Of a stretch of 64,000 nucleotides of DNA, positions 34,371 through 44,904 are shown in pieces. The stretch comes from Enterobacter sp. C2 (GTDB lineage Bacteria > Pseudomonadota > Gammaproteobacteria > Enterobacterales > Enterobacteriaceae). The stretch is taken from assembly GCF_019880405.1 (NCBI RefSeq), contig NZ_CP082269.1, positions 2,356,001 through 2,420,000 of the forward strand, given 5' to 3'. Position 1 is the stretch's first letter. Every line of letters starts with the position of its first letter. Under the pieces are notes generated by a model. It was not told the origin of the DNA, ran no database searches, and saw only the letters and a program-made list of their open reading frames with translations. The position numbers were made by a program, and so were the translations under genes.

Positions 34371-35574
34371 GCGCAGCCCCGCCGTCGGTGAACTGGCCGT
34401 CGGCGGGGGTTGGAGAACCCTGTTCCTTCGTCAGTTTGTCTAATGATTTGGGCAGCCTGTGTCCCAGCTTAATAAACGGCAGTTCGATATAGCGATAGGT
34501 AAATGCCGACGCCAGGATCATCAGCACCATGGTCACTGTCGCAACAGACATGTACGCCAATGGCACATCTGGCAGTGAATAGCTGAAGAAAAACTTATTC
34601 ATAACAAACAAGAAAATGCCATGAATTAGATAGATGCTATAGCTTACCTCTCCTAAGCGAACCACACCCTTGAATCTCAACAGACCAAAAATATCGGCGC
34701 CAGAGCAGATACAAAAGAACAGCATGCCAAACAGCGGTACGGATGAGAGAGCAAACGGATCTTCAATAACAAAAACGCATACTGCAAAGGAGATCACCGC
34801 TCCGATATCAAGCCACACTTTTTTGATCTTAACGTAATTAACCAGCTCGCGGCATAAGAAACCAACGGCAAAAAACGCTGCAAAACCTATCCAGTAGCGA
34901 TCAACATCACGGCTTAGATAATAACAAACAAACAAAAAGGCCAGCGTAAAGGTAATGTTATCAAACTTACGCTTGATCAGCAGAACCAGCGGCAACGAGA
35001 AATAGAATGCCCACTCCCAGTATAAGGTCCAGGTCACACCGGCATTGAGAAACGTCGAGCCTTTCCCTCCCAGAATATCAGGCTTCGTCCCTGTTATCCC
35101 CATATCAAACCAGTGCAGGAGATTGTTCAGGCTGCCCTGAATCATCAGGTTATCGCGCTGGAGATAGATTGTCATGAGAACAACGACGATGGAGGAGAAG
35201 AAGAACATCGGGCCAACGCGGAAAACGCGCTTTACATAGAATATGGCCCACTCAGTGCCGGTCGTTTTTATATTGGCGAAAAGGAAACCCGAGATAATAA
35301 AGAACAGCGCAACGCCGAAACCACCGGATAGCTTGTTCACCGGGTAAGCCCCTAACGCGTTGAGGCTCCAGTCACCTGTGGTAAACCATGAGTGAGCCAG
35401 CACGAAATGGTGAAATACGACAAATATTGAAAGAAAAAACCGTAAGCCGTCAATTTGGTTAGCACGATTTTTATTGTCTTTATCAATAAAAGAAAAAAAA
35501 GAGGAACTGAGCAAGAAAGGAGCACAGATGCAAATAGCCAGCATCCATATAACTAATTGATTTTGCGGTAACAT
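34306..35574 (-). CDS. acyltransferase 3 (OafA/YrhL-type) membrane protein
   Basis: A 422-residue multi-pass inner-membrane O-acyltransferase. The N-terminal family motif is [16 protein letters not shown], with the His pair typical of acyltransferase 3; [13 protein letters not shown] and a [10 protein letters not shown] segment are also typical, with about ten hydrophobic helices. Such enzymes acetylate or succinylate O-antigen, peptidoglycan, glucans or exopolysaccharide; the substrate here is unknown. The gene is AT-rich beside trp and ompW and occupies the place of yciGFE in K-12. The last ~30 codons ([20 protein letters not shown]) are GC-rich and read antisense into trpA, which looks like a lost stop codon or insertion scar. 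Confidence 0.85.
   Translation of the reverse strand: MLPQNQLVIWMLAICICAPFLLSSSFFSFIDKDNKNRANQIDGLRFFLSIFVVFHHFVLAHSWFTTGDWSLNALGAYPVNKLSGGFGVALFFIISGFLFANIKTTGTEWAIFYVKRVFRVGPMFFFSSIVVVLMTIYLQRDNLMIQGSLNNLLHWFDMGITGTKPDILGGKGSTFLNAGVTWTLYWEWAFYFSLPLVLLIKRKFDNITFTLAFLFVCYYLSRDVDRYWIGFAAFFAVGFLCRELVNYVKIKKVWLDIGAVISFAVCVFVIEDPFALSSVPLFGMLFFCICSGADIFGLLRFKGVVRLGEVSYSIYLIHGIFLFVMNKFFFSYSLPDVPLAYMSVATVTMVLMILASAFTYRYIELPFIKLGHRLPKSLDKLTKEQGSPTPADGQFTDGGAALNPSASPLLDPVQTPSARSAS
34377..34408. terminator. inverted repeat after trpA
   Basis: CCCCGCCG (34377-34384) and CGGCGGGG (34401-34408) form an 8-bp stem with a 16-base loop just beyond the trpA stop codon. No T-run follows, so it may act as a pause or processing site in front of rho-dependent termination. 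It lies inside the 3' coding part of the opposing acyltransferase gene. Confidence 0.45.
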
Positions 35575-35724
35575 TCAGCAGCTCGATATGCTAAAATTAA
35601 AGGTGCAATCTAGCAGTTTGCCTACTTCTTGTAAATATACATACTAAATGTAAATAACACTTCGGCATGAGGCGTATTTCGCGTTCAGCGAGGCGTATTT
35701 TCGAGCCCTATACAGAAGAAAATT

Positions 35725-35753
35725 AAAAAGCTGACCTTTTAAGCCAGCTTTTT
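35725..35753. terminator. terminator after ompW
   Basis: AAAAAGCTG (35725-35733) and CAGCTTTTT (35745-35753) form a stem 20 bases past the ompW stop codon with U-runs in both directions. Confidence 0.75.
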
Positions 35754-35772
35754 AGAGAGGGGGTTGTTAGGA

Positions 35773-36408
35773 TCAGAAGCGATAGCCCGCAGAGAACATA
35801 AACACCCACGGATCGAGACGCGTATCAACGGTCTGCTGCACCCCACCCGCCTTGAATTTCACATCGGTATCGATATCCATGTACCACACCGAGGCGTTAA
35901 TCAGCCAGTCGCGGTTGATCAGGTAGTCCAGCCCCACAACGCCCGCAGCGCCCCAGGAGTCGCTCAGGCTCAGGTCGGAGAGACCCGCCGCTTTACCGGT
36001 ATCATTAAACTTCTCATCAAAGAACGTGGTGTAGTTCACGCCTGCGCCAATATAGGGGCGGACTTTGCTGCTGCTGTCACCGAAATACCACTCGGCAACC
36101 AGGGTTGGCGGCAGATGCTCGACGGTGGCAATGTTGCCCGTCGGGCCGGTGCCGACATGGTGGCGGAACGGCGTAGCGGCTAACAGCTCAATACCGACAT
36201 TCTCCGTTGCCATATAGGTGAAGGTCAAACCCAGCTGGGTGTTGTTGCTGACGTTAAACCCGCCCAGACTGCCTAACACGTTATCAGACCCTTCGGTAGG
36301 TCTTACCGTCGCCGAACCGGCACGTACAAAAAACTCGCCCGCGTCATGAGCATATGTCCCAGCTGAAAATGCACTTAACACCAACGCTGCCACCGCTAAT
36401 TTTTTCAT
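35773..36408 (-). CDS. ompW: outer membrane protein OmpW
   Basis: An eight-stranded outer-membrane beta-barrel (211 residues; 212 in E. coli) forming a narrow hydrophobic channel; serves as a colicin S4 receptor in E. coli. The signal peptide MKKLAVAALVLSAFSAGTYA is cleaved before HDAGEF, and the C-terminal residue is Phe (SAGYRF), the Bam-recognition signature. The ATG at 36408 gives the clean signal sequence. In E. coli ompW is controlled by FNR and nitrate/oxidative signals; an FNR-like box lies upstream here. Confidence 0.96.
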   Translation of the reverse strand: MKKLAVAALVLSAFSAGTYAHDAGEFFVRAGSATVRPTEGSDNVLGSLGGFNVSNNTQLGLTFTYMATENVGIELLAATPFRHHVGTGPTGNIATVEHLPPTLVAEWYFGDSSSKVRPYIGAGVNYTTFFDEKFNDTGKAAGLSDLSLSDSWGAAGVVGLDYLINRDWLINASVWYMDIDTDVKFKAGGVQQTVDTRLDPWVFMFSAGYRF

Positions 36409-36474
36409 TCTTTTCCGCTCCATCGATAGGGTTATTTTTCTGGCGCGGTGAATATACCTACATTGAAGTACAAA

Positions 36475-36493
36475 GTGATCTAACGCAGATCAC
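36475..36493. promoter_or_regulatory. unassigned palindrome in ompW-yciC intergenic region
   Basis: GTGATC-TAACGCA-GATCAC, a perfect 6-bp inverted repeat with a 7-base centre, about 67 bases before the ompW start codon. The half sites resemble CRP half sites, but the spacing is five bases too long for a CRP dimer. The cognate protein is unknown. Confidence 0.4.
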
Positions 36494-36518
36494 ATTTAAC
36501 CCTATAAAGTCACATTCA

Positions 36519-36532
36519 TTGATCTGGATTAA
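36519..36532. promoter_or_regulatory. FNR-like box upstream of ompW
   Basis: TTGATCTGGATTAA matches the FNR consensus TTGAT-N4-ATCAA at nine of ten positions. It lies about 110 bases before the ompW ATG, in line with the known FNR control of ompW in E. coli. Confidence 0.55.
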
Positions 36533-36698
36533 TTTTCCTTAATCATCAGGACACTATCTGTTTGGGTGTAGATCAATTTTCACGGTGAGACTGTTTTACA
36601 AAGCTATGCTTTTCCATACACGGGAGAGTGCTGCCACTGCGACGCTAACCAGGTTACAATCGTCAGCAAATTAATACCGGTTTACTCAAGGAGAGTGC

Positions 36699-37442
36699 AT
36701 GTCTATCACGGCGAAGTCCGTTTACCGTGACACGGGAAATTTTGTTCGCAATCAGTTCGTCACTATTTTGCTGATCGCCTTATTGTGTGCGTTTATCACG
36801 GTCATGCTTGGCCACGTTTTTTCACCCACTGATGAGCAGCTCGCCATTCTGCGCGAGGGTGACAACCTGTCCGGCAGCGCCGGGCTGTTTGAACTGGTGC
36901 AAAACATGACGCCTGAACAGCAGCAGGTGCTGCTGCGTGCCTCTGCCGCCTCCACCTTCTCCGGGCTGTTTGGCAACGCCATCCTGGCGGGCGGGATGCT
37001 GCTGCTGCTCCAGCTGATTTCAGCGGGCCATCGCGTAAGCGCGCTGCGGGCCATTGGCGCCAGCGCTCCGGTGCTGCCAAAGCTGTTTATCCTGATCTTC
37101 CTGACCACCTTTATGGTCCAGATCGGCATCATGTTTATCGTGGTCCCAGGGGTTATCCTTGCGATCCTGCTGGCCTTTGCGCCCGTAATGATGGTGCAGG
37201 ATAAAATGGGGGTCTTTCAGTCGATCCGTAACAGCATGCGTCTGGGCTGGGGCAATATGCGCCTGGTGGCTCCAGCGGTGATGGGCTGGCTGCTGGCAAA
37301 AACGCTGCTGCTGATGTTCGCCCCTAATTTCGCTGTCCTGACGCCAACGGTGGGTGCTATCCTGGCCAATACGCTCAGCAATTTGATCTCGGCGGCGCTG
37401 CTTGTTTATCTTTATCGTCTCTATATGCTGATCCGCCCTTAA
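36699..37442 (+). CDS. yciC: YciC, UPF0259 inner-membrane protein
   Basis: A 247-residue polytopic inner-membrane protein with about six hydrophobic helices ([54 protein letters not shown]). Function unsettled; recent work in E. coli links yciB/yciC to envelope phospholipid homeostasis. AAGGAGAG precedes the ATG. It is followed by yciB and yciA on the same strand, a likely operon. Confidence 0.93.
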   Translation: MSITAKSVYRDTGNFVRNQFVTILLIALLCAFITVMLGHVFSPTDEQLAILREGDNLSGSAGLFELVQNMTPEQQQVLLRASAASTFSGLFGNAILAGGMLLLLQLISAGHRVSALRAIGASAPVLPKLFILIFLTTFMVQIGIMFIVVPGVILAILLAFAPVMMVQDKMGVFQSIRNSMRLGWGNMRLVAPAVMGWLLAKTLLLMFAPNFAVLTPTVGAILANTLSNLISAALLVYLYRLYMLIRP

Positions 37443-37493
37443 CATCCCGCAGCGTGCTTAACAGGCAGGCTGCATCTATTACGGAATCGAAGA

Positions 37494-38033
37494 ATGAAGC
37501 AGTTTCTTGATTTTTTGCCGCTGATTGTATTTTTTGCCTTTTATAAGCTCTATGACATCTATGCCGGAACGGCGGCGCTGATCGTGGCGACGGCGGTGGT
37601 GCTGATCTACAGCTGGGTGCGCTATCGCAAAGTTGAAAAAATGGCGCTGGTGACCTTCGTGCTGGTAGCGGTGTTTGGCGGTCTGACGCTCTTTTTCCAT
37701 AACGATGAGTTTATCAAGTGGAAAGTCACGGTGATCTACGCCCTGTTTGCCGGTGCGCTGCTGTTTAGCCAGTGGGTGATGAAAAAGCCACTGATCCAGA
37801 GCATGCTGGGTAAAGAGATCGCCCTTCCCGCGACGGTATGGTCAAAGCTCAACCTCGCCTGGGCGCTGTTTTTCATTATCTGTGGACTGGCCAATATCTA
37901 TATTGCATTCTGGTTGCCGCAAAATATTTGGGTGAACTTCAAGGTGTTTGGTTTAACTGCCCTGACGCTGATCTTTACCCTGCTGAGCGGCCTCTATATC
38001 TATCGTCACCTGCCGCAGGAAGATAAGTCCTGA
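37494..38033 (+). CDS. yciB: YciB (IspZ-like), inner-membrane septation/envelope protein
   Basis: A 179-residue integral membrane protein with about five helices ([21 protein letters not shown] is the conserved start). E. coli YciB interacts with elongation and division proteins and is needed, with others, for normal envelope integrity. The stop overlaps the yciA start by one base (TGATG). Confidence 0.95.
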   Translation: MKQFLDFLPLIVFFAFYKLYDIYAGTAALIVATAVVLIYSWVRYRKVEKMALVTFVLVAVFGGLTLFFHNDEFIKWKVTVIYALFAGALLFSQWVMKKPLIQSMLGKEIALPATVWSKLNLAWALFFIICGLANIYIAFWLPQNIWVNFKVFGLTALTLIFTLLSGLYIYRHLPQEDKS

Positions 38034-38434
38034 TGAGTAACGTAAACGAAGCAGCACAGGGCGAGCTGGTATTACGCACGCTGGCGATGCCGGCAGATAC
38101 CAACGCCAACGGCGATATTTTTGGTGGCTGGCTGATGTCGCAGATGGACATGGGCGGCGCGATCATGGCGAAAGAGATCGCCCATGGCCGCGTGGTCACC
38201 GTCCGGGTCGACGGCATGACTTTCCTGCGTCCGGTTGCGGTGGGTGACGTGGTGTGCTGCTATGCACGCTGCGTTAAACGCGGCACGACCTCGGTGACCA
38301 TCAACGTTGAGGTGTGGGTGAAGAAGGTCTCCTCTGAGCCCATCGGCCAGCGCTATAAAGCCACCGAGGCGCTGTTTATCTATGTGGCGGTAGACAGCGA
38401 AGGCAAGCCCCGCGCCCTTCCCCTGCAAGCATAA
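38033..38434 (+). CDS. yciA: YciA, acyl-CoA thioesterase
   Basis: A hot-dog-fold thioesterase (133 residues) that hydrolyses a broad range of acyl-CoAs. The catalytic segment MPADTNANGDIFGGWLM carries the active-site Asn/Asp pattern and is followed by DMGGAIMA on the hot-dog helix. It ends the yciC-yciB-yciA unit, with a bidirectional terminator shared with tonB. Confidence 0.96.
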   Translation: MSNVNEAAQGELVLRTLAMPADTNANGDIFGGWLMSQMDMGGAIMAKEIAHGRVVTVRVDGMTFLRPVAVGDVVCCYARCVKRGTTSVTINVEVWVKKVSSEPIGQRYKATEALFIYVAVDSEGKPRALPLQA

Positions 38435-38464
38435 AAAAAGCCTCCGTACGGAGGCTTTTTTATT
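38435..38464. terminator. bidirectional terminator yciA / tonB
   Basis: A perfect palindrome GCCTCCGTACGGAGGC flanked by A6 and T6, immediately after the yciA stop codon. It corresponds to the known bidirectional tonB terminator in E. coli. Confidence 0.92.
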
Positions 38465-38482
38465 GCGGCTAACCGGCGGCAT

Positions 38483-39220
38483 TTAGTCCACCGAGGCACC
38501 ACCGTTAAGACGGAATACGATATTCACAATTAAACCGTTGCCCGGTTTACCTGCTTCATAGCGCCATTTACGCATCGCCGTTTTTACTTCACGTTCAAAC
38601 ATATTTGACGGCTGGGCAGAGAGGATCTGCACGTTCTCTACGCGTCCGTCGGCGGTGACGTCAAACTTCACGCGTACGCGGCCTTCAATGCGCAGCGCCT
38701 TGGCGCGGGTAGGATACTGCGGCTGGCTGCGGGCCACCGCTCGCGGGCCGCTCGGCACAGACGCCACCGGTTTGCTGGCCGCCGGTGCGCTGTTGGTCAG
38801 CGGGCGCGACGGTGCGGTATTGGTCAACGGCGCAGAGGGACGCGTCTCTACCGGGCGAACGTCACGCTTCGGCTGCTCGACCTTCTTCTCAACCTTTTTC
38901 TCCGGCTTTGGTTTAGGTTTCGGCTTGGGCTTCGGTTTTGGCTTTTCAATCACCACTGGCGCTTCTTTAGGCGGCTCGGGGATCGGTTCCGGTTCCGGCT
39001 CTGGTTCAGGCTCTACCACCGGCTCCGGCGGGGGCTGTACCACCTGCGGCGGCTCCAGCTCGGCAGGCGTCACCATAGTGACGGCAATAGGCTGTGCGGG
39101 CGCGGGCATTTCAATAACCTGATGTACTGAGGTGTAAAGCAGAGTCGCCACAACAGCACCATGAATACCAACAGACAGCAGCGTCGGCCAGGGAAAGCGG
39201 CGAGGTAGATCAAGGGTCAT
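38483..39220 (-). CDS. tonB: energy-transducing protein TonB
   Basis: Couples the proton-motive force, with ExbB-ExbD, to outer-membrane receptors for siderophores and cobalamin. The 245 residues comprise an N-terminal signal anchor (FPWPTLLSVGIHGAVVATLLY, with the essential Ser/His face), a periplasmic spacer of Glu-Pro and Lys-Pro repeats slightly longer than in E. coli (239), and the C-terminal domain (ALRIEGRVRVKFDVTADGRV; YEAGKPGNG). The ATG at 39220 gives MTLDLPRRF; an in-frame ATG three codons upstream is also possible. A Fur-like box lies upstream. Confidence 0.97.
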   Translation of the reverse strand: MTLDLPRRFPWPTLLSVGIHGAVVATLLYTSVHQVIEMPAPAQPIAVTMVTPAELEPPQVVQPPPEPVVEPEPEPEPEPIPEPPKEAPVVIEKPKPKPKPKPKPKPEKKVEKKVEQPKRDVRPVETRPSAPLTNTAPSRPLTNSAPAASKPVASVPSGPRAVARSQPQYPTRAKALRIEGRVRVKFDVTADGRVENVQILSAQPSNMFEREVKTAMRKWRYEAGKPGNGLIVNIVFRLNGGASVD

Positions 39221-39265
39221 TGCAGTCATAATCGTTTCAGTTGAAAAGCCAGGTCCTGATTTTAA

Positions 39266-39287
39266 ATGCAAATAGCAATCATATTCA
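39266..39287 (-). promoter_or_regulatory. Fur-like box upstream of tonB
   Basis: Read on the minus strand, TGAATATGATTGCTATTTGCAT resembles overlapping Fur hexamer repeats (GATAAT-like), 46 bases before the tonB start. tonB is Fur-repressed in E. coli. The match is imperfect. Confidence 0.5.
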
Positions 39288-39443
39288 ATAAGCCATCACA
39301 TCTATCGCGCATTTTAGCCGTTGCGGACAATTTTTCCGGTCCAGTTTTAGCTTTTCAGGGCGCATAAAATCATGAGGGTAGCGTGCGGCATGCAAGGTGT
39401 GTTAGCGTCCCGAAGTCATTTTATCATTTAAGGAACTCTACTC

Positions 39444-39740
39444 GTGCTTTATGTGATTTACGCTGAAGATATTGCCAACTCACTTGAAAAACGTCTCTCC
39501 GTACGTCCGGCGCACCTGGCGCGCCTGCAGCTGCTTAGCGACGAGGGTCGCCTGTTGACGGCGGGCCCCATGCCTGCGGTAGACAGTAACGATCCGGGCG
39601 CGGCTGGATTTAGCGGCTCAACGGTCATTGCGGAGTTTGAATCGCTGGAAGAGGCAAAAGCCTGGGCAGAGGCCGATCCTTACGTGGCAGCGGGCGTTTA
39701 CCAGACCGTGTCGGTTAAGCCGTACAAAAAAGTATTCTAG
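39444..39740 (+). CDS. yciI: YciI family protein
   Basis: A 98-residue dimeric alpha/beta-barrel protein of the YCII superfamily (related to muconolactone isomerase-like enzymes); function unknown. The conserved His/Asp patch is RPAHLARL...[19 protein letters not shown]. The start is GTG at 39444, giving the conserved MLYVIYA, after AAGGAAC. It is divergent from tonB. Confidence 0.93.
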   Translation: MLYVIYAEDIANSLEKRLSVRPAHLARLQLLSDEGRLLTAGPMPAVDSNDPGAAGFSGSTVIAEFESLEEAKAWAEADPYVAAGVYQTVSVKPYKKVF

Positions 39741-39781
39741 GCTCTAAGAGTGAAGGCACCAGAACGTGCCCTCAGACGATC

Positions 39782-39955
39782 TCAGTACGGGGTAATCGCG
39801 AACAGCAACGCGTTACGTTGGCGGTTCAGCACGCACTTTCTGATAGAGTGGATGCGCATATTACGACGCGACTGGCCTTCCAGCCAGCGAGCTTTGCGGC
39901 GACTCGCCTGACGAAGCATCCGCCAGCGCCCCACTTCCGTTCTACTACGCTTCAT
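39782..39955 (-). CDS. yciY: small basic protein YciY
   Basis: A 57-residue, very Arg-rich protein beginning MKRSRTEVGRWRML and containing SRRKARWLEGQSRRNMRIHS, matching E. coli YciY, which also lies beside clsA with 57 residues. Function unknown. It is transcribed opposite to yciI and clsA, and its composition suggests a nucleic-acid- or membrane-binding peptide, which is inference only. Confidence 0.8.
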   Translation of the reverse strand: MKRSRTEVGRWRMLRQASRRKARWLEGQSRRNMRIHSIRKCVLNRQRNALLFAITPY

Positions 39956-40098
39956 GACAGCAACTCTGCTAATAACGAAGGCTCCATTATAGACCCTTGC
40001 CGATGCCGCACCAGCGCTTTCTCGGCCGTTTTTATTTGCCAGATGGATGCTTATGCGTACACTCAGTGTATGGCGTACTGAAAAGGATTTTTTTAACT

Positions 40099-41559
40099 AT
40101 GACAACCTTCTACACCGTTGTGAGTTGGCTGGTCATTTTAGGATACTGGCTGCTGATTGCCGGGGTGACGTTACGCATCCTGATGAAGCGCCGCGCCGTT
40201 CCCTCAGCTATGGCCTGGCTATTAATTATTTATATTCTGCCGCTGGTGGGGATCATCGCCTACCTCTCGTTCGGTGAGCTGCATCTTGGTAAGCGGCGGG
40301 CCGAGCGCGCCCGCGCCATGTGGCCCTCCACCGCCAAATGGCTCCACGATCTTAAAGCCTGCAAACATATCTTTGCCGAAGAGAACAGCCCGGTGGCCAC
40401 CTCGCTGTTTCAGCTCTGTGAGCGCCGCCAGGGTATCGGCGGCGTAAAAGGTAACCAGCTTCAGCTCCTGACCTCATCTGATGATGTGATGCAGGCGCTG
40501 ATCCGTGACATCCAACTTGCCCGTCATAATATCGAGATGGTGTTCTATATCTGGCACCCCGGCGGAATGGCCGACCAGGTCGCCGAGTCGCTGATGGCGG
40601 CGGCCCGGCGCGGCGTTCACTGCCGGTTGATGCTCGACTCAGCGGGCAGCGTGACCTACTTCCGCAGTCCGTGGGTCGCCATGATGCGCAATGCGGGCGT
40701 AGAGGTAGTGGAAGCGCTGAAGGTGAACCTGATGCGTGTCTTCCTGCGCCGCATGGATCTGCGTCAGCACCGCAAGATGGTGATGATTGATAACTACATC
40801 GCCTACACCGGCAGCATGAACCTGGTGGACCCGCGCTTTTTTAAGCAGGACGCGGGCGTTGGCCAGTGGGTTGATCTGATGGCACGCATGGAGGGTCCGA
40901 TCGCCACCTCGATGGGCGTGGTCTACTCCTGCGACTGGGAGATTGAGACCGGCAAGCGTATTCTTCCGCCGCCGCCGGATAACAACGTCATGCCGTTTGA
41001 ACAGGCCAGCGGCCATACTATTCACACCATCGCCTCCGGCCCGGGCTTTCCAGAAGATCTGATCCACCAGGCGCTGCTGACCGCCGTCTACGCCTCGCGG
41101 GAATATCTGATCATGACGACGCCCTACTTTGTGCCGAGTGACGATCTGCTGCACGCCATTTGTACCGCTGCCCAGCGCGGCGTGGACGTGAGCATTATTC
41201 TACCGCGCAAGAACGACTCCCTGTTAGTGGGCTGGGCCAGCCGGGCCTTTTTCAGCGAGCTACTGGCGGCCGGGGTAAAAATTTATCAGTTTGAAGGCGG
41301 TTTGCTGCATACCAAAAGCGTGCTGGTGGACGGTGAGCTGAGCCTGGTAGGCACGGTAAACCTCGACATGCGCAGCCTGTGGCTCAACTTTGAAATCACG
41401 CTGGTCATTGATGATGCCGGTTTTGGCGGCGATCTGGCGGCGGTTCAGGATGACTATATCTCTCGCTCCCGGCTGCTGGATGCCACGCGCTGGTTGAAAC
41501 GTCCGCTATGGCAGCGGATTGTCGAGCGACTGTTTTACTTCTTTAGTCCGTTGCTGTAA
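40099..41559 (+). CDS. clsA: cardiolipin synthase A
   Basis: Makes cardiolipin from two phosphatidylglycerol molecules at the inner membrane. The 486 residues equal E. coli ClsA. Two N-terminal membrane helices ([36 protein letters not shown]) are followed by two phospholipase-D HKD motifs: [16 protein letters not shown] and [16 protein letters not shown]. The ATG at 40099 gives [11 protein letters not shown]; the longer upstream frame overlaps yciY and is not conserved. Confidence 0.96.
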   Translation: MTTFYTVVSWLVILGYWLLIAGVTLRILMKRRAVPSAMAWLLIIYILPLVGIIAYLSFGELHLGKRRAERARAMWPSTAKWLHDLKACKHIFAEENSPVATSLFQLCERRQGIGGVKGNQLQLLTSSDDVMQALIRDIQLARHNIEMVFYIWHPGGMADQVAESLMAAARRGVHCRLMLDSAGSVTYFRSPWVAMMRNAGVEVVEALKVNLMRVFLRRMDLRQHRKMVMIDNYIAYTGSMNLVDPRFFKQDAGVGQWVDLMARMEGPIATSMGVVYSCDWEIETGKRILPPPPDNNVMPFEQASGHTIHTIASGPGFPEDLIHQALLTAVYASREYLIMTTPYFVPSDDLLHAICTAAQRGVDVSIILPRKNDSLLVGWASRAFFSELLAAGVKIYQFEGGLLHTKSVLVDGELSLVGTVNLDMRSLWLNFEITLVIDDAGFGGDLAAVQDDYISRSRLLDATRWLKRPLWQRIVERLFYFFSPLL

Positions 41560-41573
41560 AACGTGCCCATTAG

Positions 41574-41924
<351 letters not shown>

Positions 41925-41960
41925 GCTTTTAGCGCGGTGAATGCCGCGCGCTATGTCTTT

Positions 41961-42827
41961 TTACTGTTTCTCTTCTGGGTAAGTTTCTTTTAGTTGCGGC
42001 AGCTGTTCCCCGCAGCGCATGCAGTAGTGCGCCTCCAGGTTATGATCCTCCAGATGACAGCGCGGACAGCGGCGGGCACGCTTGCTCTGCTGGAGCTCGT
42101 TGCTCATTTGCGCCGTCAGGATCCCCGTCGGAATCGCAATCACCGAGTAGCCAATTAAAATCAACACCGAGGCCACAAACCGTCCGGAAACCGAGTGAGG
42201 CGTAATATCGCCATAGCCTACCGTGGTGACCGTCACCACCGCCCAGTAAACCGCCACGCCCAAACTGGTAAAGCCACTCGCCTCCCCTTCAATGGCGTAC
42301 ATCAGCGCCCCGGCCGACACCATCACAATACCCACAAACGCATAGAACAGAATGAGCTGATGACGGGCATTAATGACTGCTCGCCACAGGCTGTGCAGCG
42401 CAGGCATATAGCGCAGCAGCTTAAGGATGCGCAAAACGCGTATCGCCCGCATCGCCCGCCAGGCGAAGAAGTAGTGAATAGCCAGCTCGGGCCAGAGCCA
42501 CAGGACGTAAAGCGGCAGCATGGTGGCCAGATCGATAACGCCCCAGAAGCTAAAGACGTAGCGTACGGGCCTGGGCCAGGCGATAACCCGTAAAATGTAC
42601 TCAAGAGTAAAGATGAGGGTAAAGCCGATCTCTATCCAGATAAAGAGGCGCCACTCCTGCGGCGTAAAGGTCAGCTGGCTGCCCATGCTGGATTCAATAA
42701 AGATCGTGATAACGCTCACTAGCGCCAGCAGGCCGCACAGAGCTTCAAAGCGGCGACCAGAGCGGGTCTGCTGATCGAACAGGCGGCGGAAGAGCGTCTG
42801 GCGTAGCGAAAAAGATCGGTTGGACAC
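41961..42827 (-). CDS. voltage-gated potassium-channel-like protein with C-terminal zinc ribbon
   Basis: A 288-residue six-transmembrane ion channel. S1-S3 lie at about 28-118; S4 carries regularly spaced Arg/Lys (RAMRAIRVLRILKLLR, 124-139); the pore filter TVGYGD is at 202-207, as in K+-selective channels; S6 is at about 217-240. The C-terminus holds two Cys pairs (Cys254/257 and 269/272) that form a likely zinc ribbon. It has no RCK domain and is much shorter than E. coli Kch (417 residues), which in K-12 sits elsewhere (beside clsA), so this is a different channel. The start is GTG at 42827. It is the first gene past the opp terminator. Confidence 0.88.
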   Translation of the reverse strand: MSNRSFSLRQTLFRRLFDQQTRSGRRFEALCGLLALVSVITIFIESSMGSQLTFTPQEWRLFIWIEIGFTLIFTLEYILRVIAWPRPVRYVFSFWGVIDLATMLPLYVLWLWPELAIHYFFAWRAMRAIRVLRILKLLRYMPALHSLWRAVINARHQLILFYAFVGIVMVSAGALMYAIEGEASGFTSLGVAVYWAVVTVTTVGYGDITPHSVSGRFVASVLILIGYSVIAIPTGILTAQMSNELQQSKRARRCPRCHLEDHNLEAHYCMRCGEQLPQLKETYPEEKQ

Positions 42828-42844
42828 GGGTTATCCTCGCAACG

Positions 42845-42870
42845 AAAAAGGGCTGGCGTCATGCCAGCCC
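42845..42870 (-). terminator. opp operon terminator
   Basis: An 8-bp stem GGGCTGGC / GCCAGCCC with a 5-base loop, followed on the minus strand by TTTTTC, 7 bases past the oppF stop codon. Confidence 0.88.
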
Positions 42871-42877
42871 TGCGGGA

Positions 42878-43878
42878 TTATAGCGGGTCAACCTTAAGAC
42901 AGGAAACGGCGTGGCGGAAGCTGCCCTCCAGCACCGGACGCGTCTGAGCGCACTCCGGCCCGGCAATCGGGCAGCGGGTGCGGAACACACAACCTGACGG
43001 CGGGTTGATGGGCGACGGCAGCTCCCCTTCCAGCAGCTGGATCTGTTTGTTCTTCTCCAGATCCGGATCGGGAACCGGCACGGCCGACATCAGCGCTTTG
43101 GTATAGGGGTGCAGCGGATTGTTGTAAACCTCGTCATAGGTTCCCAGCTCTACCGCATGGCCCAGATACATCACCAGCACGCGATCGGAGATGTGCTTCA
43201 CCACCGCCAGGTCGTGGGCGATAAAGATCAGCGACAGGCCCATCTCGCGCTGTAACTTCTGCAGCAGGTTTACCACCTGCGCCTGAATCGACACGTCCAG
43301 CGCGGAGACCGGCTCGTCACAGATGATCAGCTTCGGCTCAAGGATCAGCGCCCGGGCGATGCCGATACGCTGGCACTGGCCGCCAGAGAACTCGTGCGGG
43401 TAGCGGTTGATCAGGTTGGGCAGCAGGCCAACTTTCATCATCATCGCTTTTACCCGGTCACGTACTTCCTGGCGCGGCATGTTCGGATGGTAGGTGCGCA
43501 GCGGCTCGGCAATGATATCGCCGATATTCATTCGCGGGTTCAGCGAAGCCAGCGGATCCTGGAAAATCATCTGGATATCGCTGCGCACGTCGCGCCATTC
43601 GTCCGGCTTCATCCCCAGCAGATCTTTGCCCAGCCAGGCGACCTTACCGTCGGTGGCTTTCACGAGGCCGATAATGGCGCGGGCAAAGGTTGATTTGCCG
43701 CAGCCAGACTCGCCTACCACGCCCAGGGTCTCCCCTTCGTAGAGGCGCAGGGTGACGCCGTCAACCGCCTTCAGGGTCTTGGCAGGCTGCCAGAACCACT
43801 GCTTGCCATCTTTGATATCGAAATGCACTTTCAGGTCGGCAATTTCGAGCAGAACTTTTCTCTCTTCGGTCTGGGTAG

Positions 43879-43882
<4 letters not shown>
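42878..43882 (-). CDS. oppF: oligopeptide ABC transporter ATP-binding protein OppF
   Basis: One of two ATPases powering oligopeptide uptake. The 334 residues carry Walker A GESGCGKST, signature FSGGQCQRIGIARAL, Walker B LIICDEPVSALD and the C-terminal Cys-rich oligopeptide-transporter domain (CVFRTRCPIAGPEC) that can hold an Fe-S cluster in this family. The start overlaps the oppD stop (ATGA). Confidence 0.97.
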
Positions 43883-44892
<1,010 letters not shown>

Positions 44893-44904
44893 TAACAGCA
44901 CTCC

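Noticed and set aside
36475-36493. CRP site upstream of ompW
   Set aside because: Half-site spacing is five bases too long for a CRP dimer; recorded instead as an unassigned palindrome.
41961-42827. Naming the potassium channel kch
   Set aside because: It is 288 residues, lacks the RCK domain and lies in a different place from K-12 kch; only the pore motif is shared.
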